Origin: Actinocrinis sp035653575
GTDB taxonomy: Bacteria > Actinomycetota > Actinomycetes > Streptomycetales > Catenulisporaceae
Length of the DNA stretch: 64,000 nt
NCBI RefSeq assembly: GCF_035653575.1
Contig: NZ_DASRBQ010000002.1
Span: 20,212-84,211, forward strand
Direction of reading: 5' to 3'
Position numbers and translations under genes: made by a program. Below the pieces are notes generated by a model. That model saw only the letters and a list, made by a program, of their open reading frames with translations. It was not told the DNA's origin and did no database searches. Below, piece by piece: positions 6,144-15,058 of this stretch. Position 1 is the first letter of the stretch; every line of letters begins with the position of its first letter.

Positions 6144-8881
6144 GTCAGCGACTCCCTGTCTTGAGGCTCGTCGAACCCTGCGGCCGCGGCCGGTCCGAGC
6201 GGCGCCGGGTCCTCGTCGGCGTCCTGCGCCGCCGGTTCGATCGCGCCGACGGTCTCGGCCGCGGGCAGCGACACCACCATCGTGACACCGCCGCCGGGCG
6301 TGTCCTCCGGCGTGAGGGTGCCGCCCATCGCCTCGACCAGGCCGCGGGCCAGCGCGAGGCCGAGCCCGACGCCGGCGGTGTTGTCCCGGTCGCCGAGCCG
6401 CTGGAAGGGCCGGAACACCAGGTCGCGATCGGCCGGCCGGATGCCGGGGCCGCGGTCGATCACCCGGATCTCCACCCATCGGCCGAGTGCTGATACCGCG
6501 ACGGTGACCGGCGAGGCGGTGTGCTTGACCGCGTTGCCGACCAGGTTGGCCACGACCCGTTCGAGCAGCGCGCCGTCGGCCAGCGCGGGCGGGACGGAGG
6601 GCGGCACCGGGGCGAGGCCGACCCTCGCGGCGGCGTCGGGGACCTCGTCGAGGGCGCGCGGGAGGACGTCGGCGGCCGCCACCGCCTCCAGGCGCAGCTT
6701 GATCGACCCGGCCTGGAGGCGGGACATGTCCAGCAGGTTCTCGACCAGCCGGGTGAGCCGGTCGAGTGACTGGTCGGCGGCTTCCAGCAGTTCCGCGCGG
6801 TCGTCGGCGGGCACGTCGAGGTCCGGGTCGCGCAGCGTGCCGATCGCCGCCTTGGCCGCGGCGAGCGGGGTGCGCAGATCGTGCGAGACGGCCGCCAGCA
6901 GCGCCGTGCGCATCCGGTCCGCGGCCGCCAGGCTCTCCGCCTCGGCGGCGCTGCGGGAGAGCCGGCGGCGCTCCAGGGCCGCGGTGGCCTGCGCGGCGAA
7001 CGCGTTGAGCACGCGCTGGTCGTCCGCAGGCAGCGTGCGCCCGCGCAGCACGATCACCGCGTCGCGGCCGGCCTCGACCACCGTGTCGGCCTGGCCCGGG
7101 CAGAGCGCCGGATCGGCCCCGGTGCTGGCCACCAGCGTCCAGCGCCCCGGGTCGTCGTTCACGTCGGGCGGATGCGCGTCCCCAGGCCCGGTCTGCGGTG
7201 ATCGCGGCCCTTCCGCGTCGGATCTCTGCAAGAGAGCGACGGAAGCCATCGCGAAGGTCTCGCGGAACCGCTCGAGCAGGGCGCTGATGGCCTCGTCGCC
7301 GCGCAGCACCGAGACCGCGAACGCGCCGAGGGTCTCCGCCTCGGCGGAGGCGCTGGCGGCGCGGCGGGTCTGCTTGATCGCGAGGTCGACCACGGAGGCC
7401 ACGGTCAGCGCGACGAGGGCGAAGACGATCAGCGCGAAGACGTTGTTGCCCTCGTCGATCGTGAAGGTGTGGACGGGGGTGATGAAGTAGTAATTGAGCA
7501 GCAGCGAGCCCCACAGCGCCGCGATCAGCGCCGAGAGCAGCCCGCCGAGCCGCGCGATGGCCACTGTGGCGACCAGGAAGATGAGCACCTGGCTGGTCAG
7601 GTTCAGCCCGCCGTGCGGCACCTGCGCGAGCACCGCGGTGATGATCGGCGGCACGAGCAGTGCGGCTGCGGGTCCGCGCCAGCGCGTGTGTCCCCAAGCG
7701 GCTTCGCGCAGTGGGTTGGGCGGCAGCCATGCGGTACGCCGCCGAACCTGTTGCGGGTCTTCGTGCGTCACCATGTGCACGTCGATGTCGCCGGAGAGCC
7801 GGATCGTGCTCTCGCCGACGCCGCGACCGGTGAACAGCCGGCTGAGTCGGTTGCGGCGCGACGTTCCGAGCACCAGCTGCGTCGCGTTCACTGCCCTGGC
7901 GAACTCCAGCAGTGCCCGTGGCACGTCGTCACCGACCACGGTGTGATAGGTCCCGCCGAGCGATTCGACCAGATGCCGCTGCGCGGCCAGGGCCGTCGGG
8001 CTGGTGTCCGCCGCGAGGCCGTCCGAGCGGGCGACATGGACCGCCAGCAACTCGGGCCCCGCGGCCCCGGCGATCGCGGAGCCAGGCTCCTGATTGCGCA
8101 CCGCCTTGATCGAGCGCTGCGCGATGCGCGCGGCACGGCGGATCAACAGGTCCCCCGATCCGTCCCCGGGCAGCGCGACGACCACGCGCTCGCGCGCCTC
8201 CCACACCGAGTCGATCCGATGATCCTCCCGGTAGCGCTGCAAGACCTCGTCGACGCGGTCGGCGACCCACAGCAGCGCCAGCTCGCGCAGCGCGGTGAGA
8301 TTGCCGAGCCGGAAGTAGTTCCCGAGCGCCGCGTCGATGCGGTCGGCCGGGTAGACGTTGCCGTGGGCGAGCCGACGGCGCAGCGCCTCCGGGGACATGT
8401 CCACCAGCTCGATCTGGTCGGCGGCGCGCACCACCTCGTCCGGCACGGTTTCTCGCTGCGGGACCCCGGTGATCCGCTCCACCACGTCGCTGAGCGATTC
8501 CAGGTGCTGCACGTTCACCGTGGTGATCACTTCGATCCCGGCGTCCAGTAGCTCCTGCACGTCCTGCCAGCGCTTGGCGTGCCGGCCGCCGGGGACGTTG
8601 GCGTGCGCCAGCTCGTCGACCAGCGCCACCTGCGGGCGGCGGGCCAACACCGCGTCCAGGTCCATCTCGCGCAGCTCGCGGCCGCGATAGGCGCGCGTCA
8701 GCGGCGGTACCAGCGGCAGGCCCTCAGCCAGCGCGATCGTGTGCGGGCGGGCGTAGGTCTCGACCCAGGCCACGACCACGTCCGCGCCGCGCTCGATCCG
8801 CCGGTGCGCCTCCTCCAGCATCTTGTATGTCTTCCCGACGCCCGGAGCCGCGCCCACATAGACCCGCAACGTGCCGCGCAT
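6140..8881 (-). CDS. kdpD: KdpD sensor histidine kinase
   Basis: A 913-residue sensor of potassium limitation and osmotic stress. The N-terminal KdpD domain has a Walker A motif (GAAPGVGKTYK, residues 9-19) and LVDELAHANVPGGRH, followed by a universal-stress-like domain. Four membrane helices lie at about 405-500 (for example LLNYYFITPVHTFTI). After a GAF-like segment, the HisKA H-box AVSHDLRTPL is near residue 665. The ATPase N box is VVANLVGNAVKH, and the G boxes are GPGIRPADRD and GVGLGLALARG. The start chosen (8881) has AGGA seven bases upstream. The reading frame stays open to 9148. An ATG at 9061 would add a basic-hydrophobic leader encoded by 12-bp repeats, probably not translated. Coupled to kdpE by GTGA. 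Confidence 0.93.
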   Translation of the reverse strand: MRGTLRVYVGAAPGVGKTYKMLEEAHRRIERGADVVVAWVETYARPHTIALAEGLPLVPPLTRAYRGRELREMDLDAVLARRPQVALVDELAHANVPGGRHAKRWQDVQELLDAGIEVITTVNVQHLESLSDVVERITGVPQRETVPDEVVRAADQIELVDMSPEALRRRLAHGNVYPADRIDAALGNYFRLGNLTALRELALLWVADRVDEVLQRYREDHRIDSVWEARERVVVALPGDGSGDLLIRRAARIAQRSIKAVRNQEPGSAIAGAAGPELLAVHVARSDGLAADTSPTALAAQRHLVESLGGTYHTVVGDDVPRALLEFARAVNATQLVLGTSRRNRLSRLFTGRGVGESTIRLSGDIDVHMVTHEDPQQVRRRTAWLPPNPLREAAWGHTRWRGPAAALLVPPIITAVLAQVPHGGLNLTSQVLIFLVATVAIARLGGLLSALIAALWGSLLLNYYFITPVHTFTIDEGNNVFALIVFALVALTVASVVDLAIKQTRRAASASAEAETLGAFAVSVLRGDEAISALLERFRETFAMASVALLQRSDAEGPRSPQTGPGDAHPPDVNDDPGRWTLVASTGADPALCPGQADTVVEAGRDAVIVLRGRTLPADDQRVLNAFAAQATAALERRRLSRSAAEAESLAAADRMRTALLAAVSHDLRTPLAAAKAAIGTLRDPDLDVPADDRAELLEAADQSLDRLTRLVENLLDMSRLQAGSIKLRLEAVAAADVLPRALDEVPDAAARVGLAPVPPSVPPALADGALLERVVANLVGNAVKHTASPVTVAVSALGRWVEIRVIDRGPGIRPADRDLVFRPFQRLGDRDNTAGVGLGLALARGLVEAMGGTLTPEDTPGGGVTMVVSLPAAETVGAIEPAAQDADEDPAPLGPAAAAGFDEPQDRESLT

Positions 8882-8965
8882 ACCGCAATCCTGCCACCAG
8901 TGGCCGGAATGACTCATCGCGTTGACAGCCGCCGCGCCCGGCGCAGGCGCCACCGGAGTGAACGC

Positions 8966-9013
8966 CACAGTCATCGCCGCAGTGATCGCCGCAGTCATCG
9001 TCACAGTGATCGC
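8966..9013. repeat. Four 12-bp tandem repeats upstream of kdpD
   Basis: Four consecutive 12-base units alternating cacagtcatcgc and cgcagtgatcgc, with one or two differences each. They lie in the 276-bp divergent spacer between kdpD and the G1 peptidase gene. They could be a repeat-type regulator site or simply slippage products. In the kdpD frame they would encode an Ala/Thr/Val/Met-rich four-residue repeat. Confidence 0.7.
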
Positions 9014-9157
9014 CGGAGCGACTCTTGCGGCGAATCGGTGCAACCTCCTCTTTCCGGTCATCGAGTTCTGAGTTAACGTCAGATACAGCCGCGTGAACCG
9101 TTCGGGCGGCGACCGCCGTCCGGGATTCGCGCTCCTTCCCACCCACAAGGAGCATCC

Positions 9158-9982
9158 ATGCGTTTGCGCCCGATATCCCGCGTCGCGCCCCGCACCGGCC
9201 TACCCGCCCGCCGCTCGGCGCGGGCCGGCCTCAGCGCACTGCTGATCGGCTCGTTCGCGTTGTTCGCCGTCCCGGTCTCGGCCGGCGGCGCCGCCGCGGC
9301 GCTGGCCGGGCTCGACTTCTCCCCGCACGCGGCCGGCGCGCGCCTGCACCCGGGCGCCGCGTCCGGCCTGAAGTTCGCCACCAGCACCAACTGGGCCGGC
9401 TACGCCGCGCACTCCACGAAGTACACCTCGGTCAGCTCGACCTGGCGCGAGCCCGGCGCCAGCTGCGGCTCGACCACGTCGTACGCCAGCTTCTGGACCG
9501 GGCTCGACGGATACGCGAGCTCCTCGGTCGAGCAGACCGGCACCCTGGTGCTGTGCTCGGGCGGCAGGGCGTCCCAGTACGCGTGGTACGAGATGTACCC
9601 GGCCAGCCCGGTCTACTTCAACAACACGGTCGCGGCCGGAGACACGATCGTCTCCCGGGTCACCGCGACCTCCTCCGGAGCGTTCACCCTCTACCTGGCC
9701 GACACCACCCGCGGCTGGAGCCACACGGTCAACCAGACCAACTCCTCGCTGGCGCGTTCCTCGGCGGAGGTCATCGCGGAGGCGCCGTCCTCGTCCAGCG
9801 GAGTGCTGCCGCTGGCGAACTTCGGCACCGTGACGTTCACCGGTTCCACGGTCAACGGCGGCTCGCTCGGCGCCTCGAACCCGACCTCGATCACGATGGT
9901 CACCAGCTCGGGGACGACCAAGGCCTCGGTCAGCGGGATCTCCGGCGGGACGTCCTTCTCGGCGACCTGGCACCACGCCTAA
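9158..9982 (+). CDS. Secreted G1-family (eqolisin) glutamic endopeptidase
   Basis: A 274-residue exported protein with a long basic N-region and a hydrophobic core (LSALLIGSFALFAVPVSAG) as signal peptide. The mature part is a beta-rich G1 peptidase: STNWAGYAA, then FWTGLDGY followed by the catalytic Gln126 in SVEQTGT, and the catalytic Glu region AEVIAEAP (Glu204/Glu208). G1 enzymes are pepstatin-insensitive and work at low pH. They are best known in fungi and occur in some actinomycetes. Two cysteines (103 and 133) may form a disulfide. The ATG at 9158 has AAGGAG seven bases upstream. The gene is monocistronic and divergent from kdpD. Confidence 0.88.
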   Translation: MRLRPISRVAPRTGLPARRSARAGLSALLIGSFALFAVPVSAGGAAAALAGLDFSPHAAGARLHPGAASGLKFATSTNWAGYAAHSTKYTSVSSTWREPGASCGSTTSYASFWTGLDGYASSSVEQTGTLVLCSGGRASQYAWYEMYPASPVYFNNTVAAGDTIVSRVTATSSGAFTLYLADTTRGWSHTVNQTNSSLARSSAEVIAEAPSSSSGVLPLANFGTVTFTGSTVNGGSLGASNPTSITMVTSSGTTKASVSGISGGTSFSATWHHA

Positions 9983-10302
9983 GCGCTGACAGGCGGCTCG
10001 GGTGCGGCGGCACTCCCCGGCGATGCCGCCGCACGTCGAGCATCGCTGACGCCTGCGACGGCCCGGCAACGGGCCGATACCGATAGCAGGACACTCATGC
10101 AGCGAGCCGGTCACAGACCGGCGTCGCGACGATAGCGCACGACGCCCCCTCCAGGCGGCCGATTTTCCGGTTCCTGCCACGCCGGCCGCGCAGCCCCACC
10201 GTATGCACCGCTCGCAGCACCCTGACGGCCTTCACCCAGCGCTCCGCCCAGCGGCCGCTTGAACGGCTGCTGACACCGCGCACGGCGGCACGAACGGCAT
10301 CA
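9983..10302. other. Intergenic spacer between G1 peptidase and HTH regulator genes
   Basis: About 320 bases after the peptidase stop, between convergent genes. GC-rich with several short inverted repeats of unclear significance. No reading frame with a credible ribosome site or family signature is visible, and no RNA gene is recognised. The strong hairpin that ends the region is listed separately. Confidence 0.5.
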
Positions 10303-10342
10303 GGCGTGCCGCGCTCCGCTGACGAACGGAGCGCGGCACGCC
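10303..10342. terminator. Strong bidirectional hairpin terminator
   Basis: A perfect 16-bp stem (5' arm GGCGTGCCGCGCTCCG) closes an eight-base loop CTGACGAA. It lies nine bases after the stop of the HTH regulator and can serve both convergent genes. There is no U-tract, as is usual in actinomycetes. Confidence 0.8.
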
Positions 10343-10351
10343 CGCCGCCGG

Positions 10352-11974
10352 TCAGGGCCGGACCGCCTCCAGCGCCTGCCTGGCCTCGTCCACCGGGGCC
10401 AGCACCCTCGGCGGCACGTTCATGGCCACCAGCCTGCGCCGCACGCCGTCGACTCGGTCGACTCCGGTGGCGTACCAGGATCGGTGCAGTTGCGCGATCG
10501 CTCCGCCGAGCAGTCTGGCGGACTCCTCGAGCTCGCCCTGTTGCGCGCGCACGTGCGCCAGGTCCGCCAGTGTGATCGAGCGCTGCTTCGCACCGGTCGC
10601 GGGCAGCGTGCGCAGGGTGCGTTCCAGCGAGGCGGCGGCCTCGCCGGTGCGCCCGGTGGCGATCTGGCAGAAGCCTTTGAAGCCGGCCAGGCGGGAAGCG
10701 TCGTAGAAGTCGAGCCAGTCCGGATCGGGGCCACCCGCCGAGCCGAGCCCGCCGAGCGCCGCCTCCGAGCGCGCGATCAGGTCGCCCGCCGAGGCCGCCG
10801 CGCCGAGCCTGGCCTCGATCTCGGAGTCCACCGCGTACATCCAGGAGCGCTGAGTCGGCCCGATCGCTCCGGCCGCCTCGTCGTGCGCGAGCGCCATCAG
10901 GTCCCTGGCCCGCCGCGCCCGGCCGCAGAAGGCCGGGACGAAGGCCATGTGCGCCAGCACCGCGCCGGTCAGCGCCCGGTCGGCGGCCTCGCGTGCCGCG
11001 TCGAGGGCCACGGTGAAATAGCCGTCCGCGAGCCTCGGCTGCTGGAGGTCGAAGAAGGCCAGCCGCGCGGCCAGCAGCGCGGTCTCGGCCACCGGGTGGG
11101 CCAGCCGGGTGCGCAGCGCCGCGGACTCGGTCGCGCGCAGCAGGCCGATGCCGAGTTCGGAATGCGCCGCGACCGGGGCGAACATCGCCGAGGCCGGCAC
11201 GCTCCAGTACAGGGTGCGGTGCTGTGCGGTGATCGCCGAATATCCGGCCACCAGGCTCGAGTCCACGGCCGCGGCACCGGGCGTGACGCCGGCGCGCTGC
11301 TCCGCGAGCCGGGCGGCGGCCTCAGGCTGTTGCGAAATCGCCTGGTTCGCCGTGTTCTGATATGGAGAACCCTGATATTTCGGGTTTTGTTGCTGCGCCG
11401 AACCCTGATACGGAGCGCGGGTCGCGGCCCGCGCGGATGCGGGAGCGGCGGCGGCCAGCCCGCCGGAACCGAGCGCGACCGCGCCCGTCATGAACTGTCG
11501 TCTCTTCACCGGGTCGTGCCTCTCGTGGTCGCGTAACGACCGCGTGACCCCTGCTCCCCTGCCCATGTGCGCCGATCCACCCGAGCCCGAATCGGGTGGG
11601 TCGGCCTCCTCGCGCGCCCATTGCGGCTGGAATCCCATCCGCTCGATCGGCACGCCGAACAATGCCTCAAGCACCGCCTGGTACGCCGGCAGCGGCAGCG
11701 GCGGGTTGTCGCTCTCCCAGCGCCGCACCTGCCGCACCGAGAGCGAGAGCGGCCGGCCGATCTGCCGGGAGCGCGCCTCGAAGGCGGCGGCGAAGTCGGC
11801 CTGCGTCCAGAAGCGGCGCAGGCGCAACTGCCGCAGCGCGTTGTTGCCCGTGGCCGCCGGGCCCGCGCCCGCACGCGTTGTGGGCGGGGACGGCAGCTGC
11901 GGTGTCGGTACCGCGTGAGATGCGTGGGATGTGGAGCGCGCCTGACCCTGCCGTGACGGTGTCGCCTGCGGCAT
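10352..11974 (-). CDS. HTH (XRE-type)/TPR regulator with internal Tat-like motif
   Basis: A 540-residue protein. Residues about 45-110 form a Cro/CI-type DNA-binding domain (LRLRRFWTQADFAAAFEARS, LSLSVRQVRRWES, PAYQAVLEALFG). A linker carries KRRQFMTGAVALGSGGLAAA, a twin-arginine-like motif plus hydrophobic stretch, followed by a Gln/Tyr-rich segment (about residues 195-225). The C-terminal 300 residues are helical and TPR-like (HPVAETALLAARLAFFD, ALVHVRA-type repeats). This layout is common in streptomycetes, where such regulators often stand alone. The internal RRxF motif sits in a protein with an N-terminal DNA-binding domain, so export is unlikely and the segment may instead touch the membrane. 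It is divergent from the wbl gene across a 352-bp spacer. Confidence 0.75.
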   Translation of the reverse strand: MPQATPSRQGQARSTSHASHAVPTPQLPSPPTTRAGAGPAATGNNALRQLRLRRFWTQADFAAAFEARSRQIGRPLSLSVRQVRRWESDNPPLPLPAYQAVLEALFGVPIERMGFQPQWAREEADPPDSGSGGSAHMGRGAGVTRSLRDHERHDPVKRRQFMTGAVALGSGGLAAAAPASARAATRAPYQGSAQQQNPKYQGSPYQNTANQAISQQPEAAARLAEQRAGVTPGAAAVDSSLVAGYSAITAQHRTLYWSVPASAMFAPVAAHSELGIGLLRATESAALRTRLAHPVAETALLAARLAFFDLQQPRLADGYFTVALDAAREAADRALTGAVLAHMAFVPAFCGRARRARDLMALAHDEAAGAIGPTQRSWMYAVDSEIEARLGAAASAGDLIARSEAALGGLGSAGGPDPDWLDFYDASRLAGFKGFCQIATGRTGEAAASLERTLRTLPATGAKQRSITLADLAHVRAQQGELEESARLLGGAIAQLHRSWYATGVDRVDGVRRRLVAMNVPPRVLAPVDEARQALEAVRP

Positions 11975-12326
11975 CGCCCGGACTCCTTCCTGCGGCGTTC
12001 ACGGTGCGCGTGTGGTAGATCAGCGCAGAGTGGCAACCGATCCGCATCGTAAGTTAGCCCGGATCGGTGAACGCCGGGGGCGTTTCCACCCATTCGTGGG
12101 ATGGCGATGTCCGGCGCGAGTCCGCCCCGGCGTGGTTGAAGAGGTCATATGCGCCGATGCGGAACGTCGGTCCTTTCGGCGCACGGCTCGAAAAAAGCGG
12201 GAACGATACGGGCGGTCCGGTCGTCTCAACGACTGTGGGGGGCAACTGACGCGGCGGCGACGGGAGCTACGGAACACCGGTGCCACGGCGTCCGTTGTTA
12301 CGGACAGGACACACTCGGAGGGGACT
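11975..12326. promoter_or_regulatory. Divergent promoter region between HTH regulator and wbl
   Basis: About 350 bases between two divergently transcribed regulators, so both promoters must lie here. No confident -35/-10 pair could be assigned. The stretch is open in the wbl frame from 12012, but codons before 12327 lack any ribosome site and match no Wbl protein, so I treat them as leader. Confidence 0.5.
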
Positions 12327-12800
12327 GTGTTGGTGGACGAGATGGCTGTGCCGGACAAAGGCACCACGGGCGGATCGGCGCACGGCGGGAAGGCGGGCGC
12401 ACGGTCGGCGCACTTGAGCCAGGGCCACGCTGCGGGCCAGAACGAGGCCGCGATGGCGGTCGCGGTGCTGCCCGAGCGCAGGTCCGCGCGTAACGCGGCG
12501 CGTATTCCCCCGGTCGCCCAGCTGCGGCTGGGCTGGCAGGAGCGGGCCGCCTGCCAGGGTTCGGACGCGCGGCTGTTCTTCGGCCCGGAGAAGGAGCGCA
12601 TCCGCGACCGCGAGGTGCGGGAAGGCGCCGCGAAGCGGGTGTGCGCGAGCTGCCCGGTGCTGCGGGAATGCCGCAATCACGCGCTGCAGACGCCGGAGCT
12701 CTTCGGCATCTGGGGCGGGCTGAGCGAAACCGACCGGGAGATCGGGTTCGGGCGGTCCTTCGGCCGCCGCATCCCGCGTCCGCGTTCCGTGGCGGCCTGA
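12327..12800 (+). CDS. WhiB-family iron-sulfur regulator, WhiD/WhiB3-like
   Basis: A 157-residue Wbl protein. The four cluster-ligating cysteines are Cys76 (WQERAACQG), Cys106, Cys109 (VCASC) and Cys115 (LRECRNHAL), followed by the beta-turn motif GIWGG (127-131) and a basic tail (RRIPRPRS). The LFFGPEKERIRDREVREGAAK segment between the first and second Cys matches the longer WhiD/WhiB3 spacing rather than WhiB or WblA. Such proteins carry a [4Fe-4S] cluster and act with the principal sigma factor in development or redox response. The start is one of GTG 12327, TTG 12330 or GTG 12333, all just behind GGAGGGG. The 65-residue N-terminal extension is Ala/Gly-rich and unusually long. Confidence 0.88.
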   Translation: MLVDEMAVPDKGTTGGSAHGGKAGARSAHLSQGHAAGQNEAAMAVAVLPERRSARNAARIPPVAQLRLGWQERAACQGSDARLFFGPEKERIRDREVREGAAKRVCASCPVLRECRNHALQTPELFGIWGGLSETDREIGFGRSFGRRIPRPRSVAA

Positions 12801-12949
12801 GCGGCGATCCGAGGGCGGATCCGAACCGAACGGGAAGCGGGGACCAACGGGAACGGGAGACCGGGGCGAGCATTAACCAGCTGAATACGGGACGAACTGC
12901 TTAAAGTGCGACAGGTCCGCAGCGGTGACGGGGACCGCTGCGGACGCGC

Positions 12950-13039
12950 GTCGCGTCTTGCTTCGATGCCGCTTGCCTTGGCGCCACTTTCTTTGATGCT
13001 GCTTGTCGTGATGCTGCTTGTCCTGGTGCTGCTTGTCGT
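12950..13039. repeat. Six 15-bp tandem units directly behind the GH13 gene
   Basis: Units begin at 12950, 12965, 12980, 12995, 13010 and 13025. The last three are nearly identical (gatgctgcttgtcgt) and similarity decays away from the GH13 stop codon at 13050. The array fills most of the spacer between the convergent wbl and GH13 genes. Confidence 0.8.
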
Positions 13040-13049
13040 GGCGCCGCGC

Positions 13050-14888
13050 TCAATCCGAGACGGAGCGCACCCACCACACCGCCGTGTCGGGCGGAAGCAG
13101 CGCACTGGCGTGGGCCGCGCCGGCAGCAGGCGCGTCGCTCACGGCCGCCTCGCCGCCGAGGGCTGTCGCGGCCTGCGGCAGGGCGCCCTCGAGTTCGACG
13201 AGTTCGAACGGGCCGCTGGCGAGCACCGGCGTGCCGGGGACGGGCAGCGCCACCGGTGCGCTGCCGGTGTTGACGGTGCAGACGAATCCGGGCTCGCGGC
13301 TGAACACCAACGTGCCGGCCGGAGCGTCGATCCACTCCAGCCCGCCGTCGCCGAGCGCCGGATGCTCCCGGCGCAGCCGCAGCGCCTCGCGGTAGAGCCC
13401 GAGCATCGAGTCAGTGTCCTGCCACTGCGCCTCGACGGTGCGCGCCGCCCAGTGCGCCGGGGCCGGCAGCCAGCCGTCGGCGATGCCGAGCGGGGTGAAG
13501 TTGAACGGCGGGGCGGAACCGCTCCACGGCAGCGGCACCCGGCAGCCGTCACGGCCGCTGCTGCCGTCCGCGGAGCGGAACCGCTGCGGGTCCTGCAGCA
13601 GTTCGGCGGGCAGATCGAAGACCTCTTCCAGCCCCAGCTCCTCGCCCTGATACACGTAGGCCGAGCCCGGTAGCGCCAGCATCAGCAGGGCCGCGGCGCG
13701 CGCCCGCCGCTCTCCGGCCTCCCCGCTGCCGTACCGGGTCACGTGCCGCTGCACGTCGTGGTTGGAGAGCACCCACGTGGACGGCGCGCCGACCAGCCCG
13801 GCGGTGGCCAGCGACTGGTCGATCACGGTGCGCAGTGCGGATGCTTCCCACGGCGTGCCGAGGTAGTGGAAGTTGAACGCCTGGTGCAACTCGTCGGGGC
13901 GCACGTACGCGGCCAGGCGGTCCAGGGACGGCGCCCAGGCCTCGGCGACCGCGATCCGCTCGCCGGGATAGGTGTCGAGAATCCGCCGCCACGAGCGGTG
14001 GATCTGGTGCACCTCGTCCTGGTCGAAGTAGGGCAGCACCGCGCTGCCCAGCATGGTGATCTGCCCGGTGTAACCCACGTCCGGCAGCCCCTGCTGTTTG
14101 ATCATGCCGTGCGCGACGTCGACGCGGAACCCGTCGACGCCCCGATCCAGCCAGAACTCCAGTATCTGCTCGAACTGTTCGCGCACCCACGGGTTGTGCC
14201 AGTTCAGATCCGGCTGCGCGGGATCGAACAGGTGCAGGTACCACTCGCCGGGCGTGCCGTCGCGCTCGACGACACGCGTCCAGGCCGGACCGCCGAACAC
14301 CGATTCCCAGTAGTTCGGCGGCAGTTCGCCGTGCTCGCCCTTACCCGGCCGGAAGATGTACCGCTCGCGGGCCGCGCTGCCCGGCTGCGCGGCCAGCGCC
14401 TCGGTGAACCACTGGTGCCGGTCCGAGGTGTGGTTCGGCACAAGGTCCACGATCACGCGTAGGCCGGCCGCGTGCGCCTCGGCGACCAGCGCGTCGAAGT
14501 CCCCGAGCGTGCCGAACAGCGGATCGACCGCGCAGTAGTCGGCCACGTCGTAACCGCCGTCCGCCATCGGGGAGGGGTAGAACGGCGTGATCCACACCGC
14601 GTCGACACCGAGGGCGCGCAGGTACGGCAGCCGCGTGCGGATGCCCAGCAGGTCGCCGACTCCGTCGCCGTTCCCGTCCGCGAAGGACCGGATGTACACC
14701 TGGTAGATCACCGCCTCGCGCCACCAGGCCGCGCGCTCATCCGGCGGCGCGGACAAGTCGGCTGAGGGCTGGGCGGGCAGCGAGCCCACGGGCCGCGCGG
14801 GGTCGGCGGCGATCTGCGTCGGCTGGGCCGGGACCGCGGAAAGCAGGCGGTCGGGTCCGGTCACGGTCATGGTCTGTATGTCTTCCAT
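13050..14888 (-). CDS. GH13 alpha-glucosidase (oligo-alpha-glucosidase type)
   Basis: A cytoplasmic GH13 hydrolase of about 612 residues with no signal peptide. Region motifs are DLVPNHTSD, the nucleophile Asp in GVDGFRVDVAHG, the acid/base Glu in IAVAEAWAP, and the transition-state Asp in LSNHDVQRH. The N-terminal start of the barrel is WWREAVIYQVYIRSFADGNG, typical of the maltose/oligo-1,6-glucosidase group (GH13_30/31) that releases glucose from imported malto-oligosaccharides. A C-terminal beta domain follows. The ATG at 14888 (MEDIQ) is used here. The ATG at 14870 (MTVTG) with GGAAG about 12 bases upstream is an equal candidate. No sugar ABC transporter is adjacent, unlike the agl operon of streptomycetes. 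Confidence 0.88.
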   Translation of the reverse strand: MEDIQTMTVTGPDRLLSAVPAQPTQIAADPARPVGSLPAQPSADLSAPPDERAAWWREAVIYQVYIRSFADGNGDGVGDLLGIRTRLPYLRALGVDAVWITPFYPSPMADGGYDVADYCAVDPLFGTLGDFDALVAEAHAAGLRVIVDLVPNHTSDRHQWFTEALAAQPGSAARERYIFRPGKGEHGELPPNYWESVFGGPAWTRVVERDGTPGEWYLHLFDPAQPDLNWHNPWVREQFEQILEFWLDRGVDGFRVDVAHGMIKQQGLPDVGYTGQITMLGSAVLPYFDQDEVHQIHRSWRRILDTYPGERIAVAEAWAPSLDRLAAYVRPDELHQAFNFHYLGTPWEASALRTVIDQSLATAGLVGAPSTWVLSNHDVQRHVTRYGSGEAGERRARAAALLMLALPGSAYVYQGEELGLEEVFDLPAELLQDPQRFRSADGSSGRDGCRVPLPWSGSAPPFNFTPLGIADGWLPAPAHWAARTVEAQWQDTDSMLGLYREALRLRREHPALGDGGLEWIDAPAGTLVFSREPGFVCTVNTGSAPVALPVPGTPVLASGPFELVELEGALPQAATALGGEAAVSDAPAAGAAHASALLPPDTAVWWVRSVSD

Positions 14889-14998
14889 CAAGCGTGTTAC
14901 GTCCGGGCGACGATAACCCACGCCTCAGGCGCGCTGCTCCGAAGTACCGCAGTCCGGGCGGTGAGCCCGGTCACAGTCCCTCGCCCCACCCCTGGAAA

Positions 14999-15015
14999 AG
15001 TGATATCACTATGAT
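14999..15015 (+). promoter_or_regulatory. 12-bp palindrome overlapping the SPFH promoter
   Basis: AGTGATATCACT (14999-15010) is a perfect palindrome. Its last base begins TATGAT (15010-15015), a good -10 hexamer, and no clear -35 is present. A protein bound here would block polymerase. The ribbon-helix-helix protein encoded two genes downstream is the obvious candidate by the habit of that family to autoregulate. That link is inference. Confidence 0.6.
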
Positions 15016-15058
15016 AGATGGTGGTGCAGGGAAGCACCGCAGGGGAAAGGAAACGACG

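Noticed and set aside
8882..9150. A kdpF-like small membrane peptide or an N-terminal extension of KdpD
   Set aside because: The open frame is built from 12-bp repeats and lacks KdpF residues. A good ribosome site sits at the conventional KdpD start.
12950..13039. CRISPR array
   Set aside because: Units of 15 bp run head to tail without unique spacers. The same holds for the arrays at 35.3, 50.3 and 60.9 kb.
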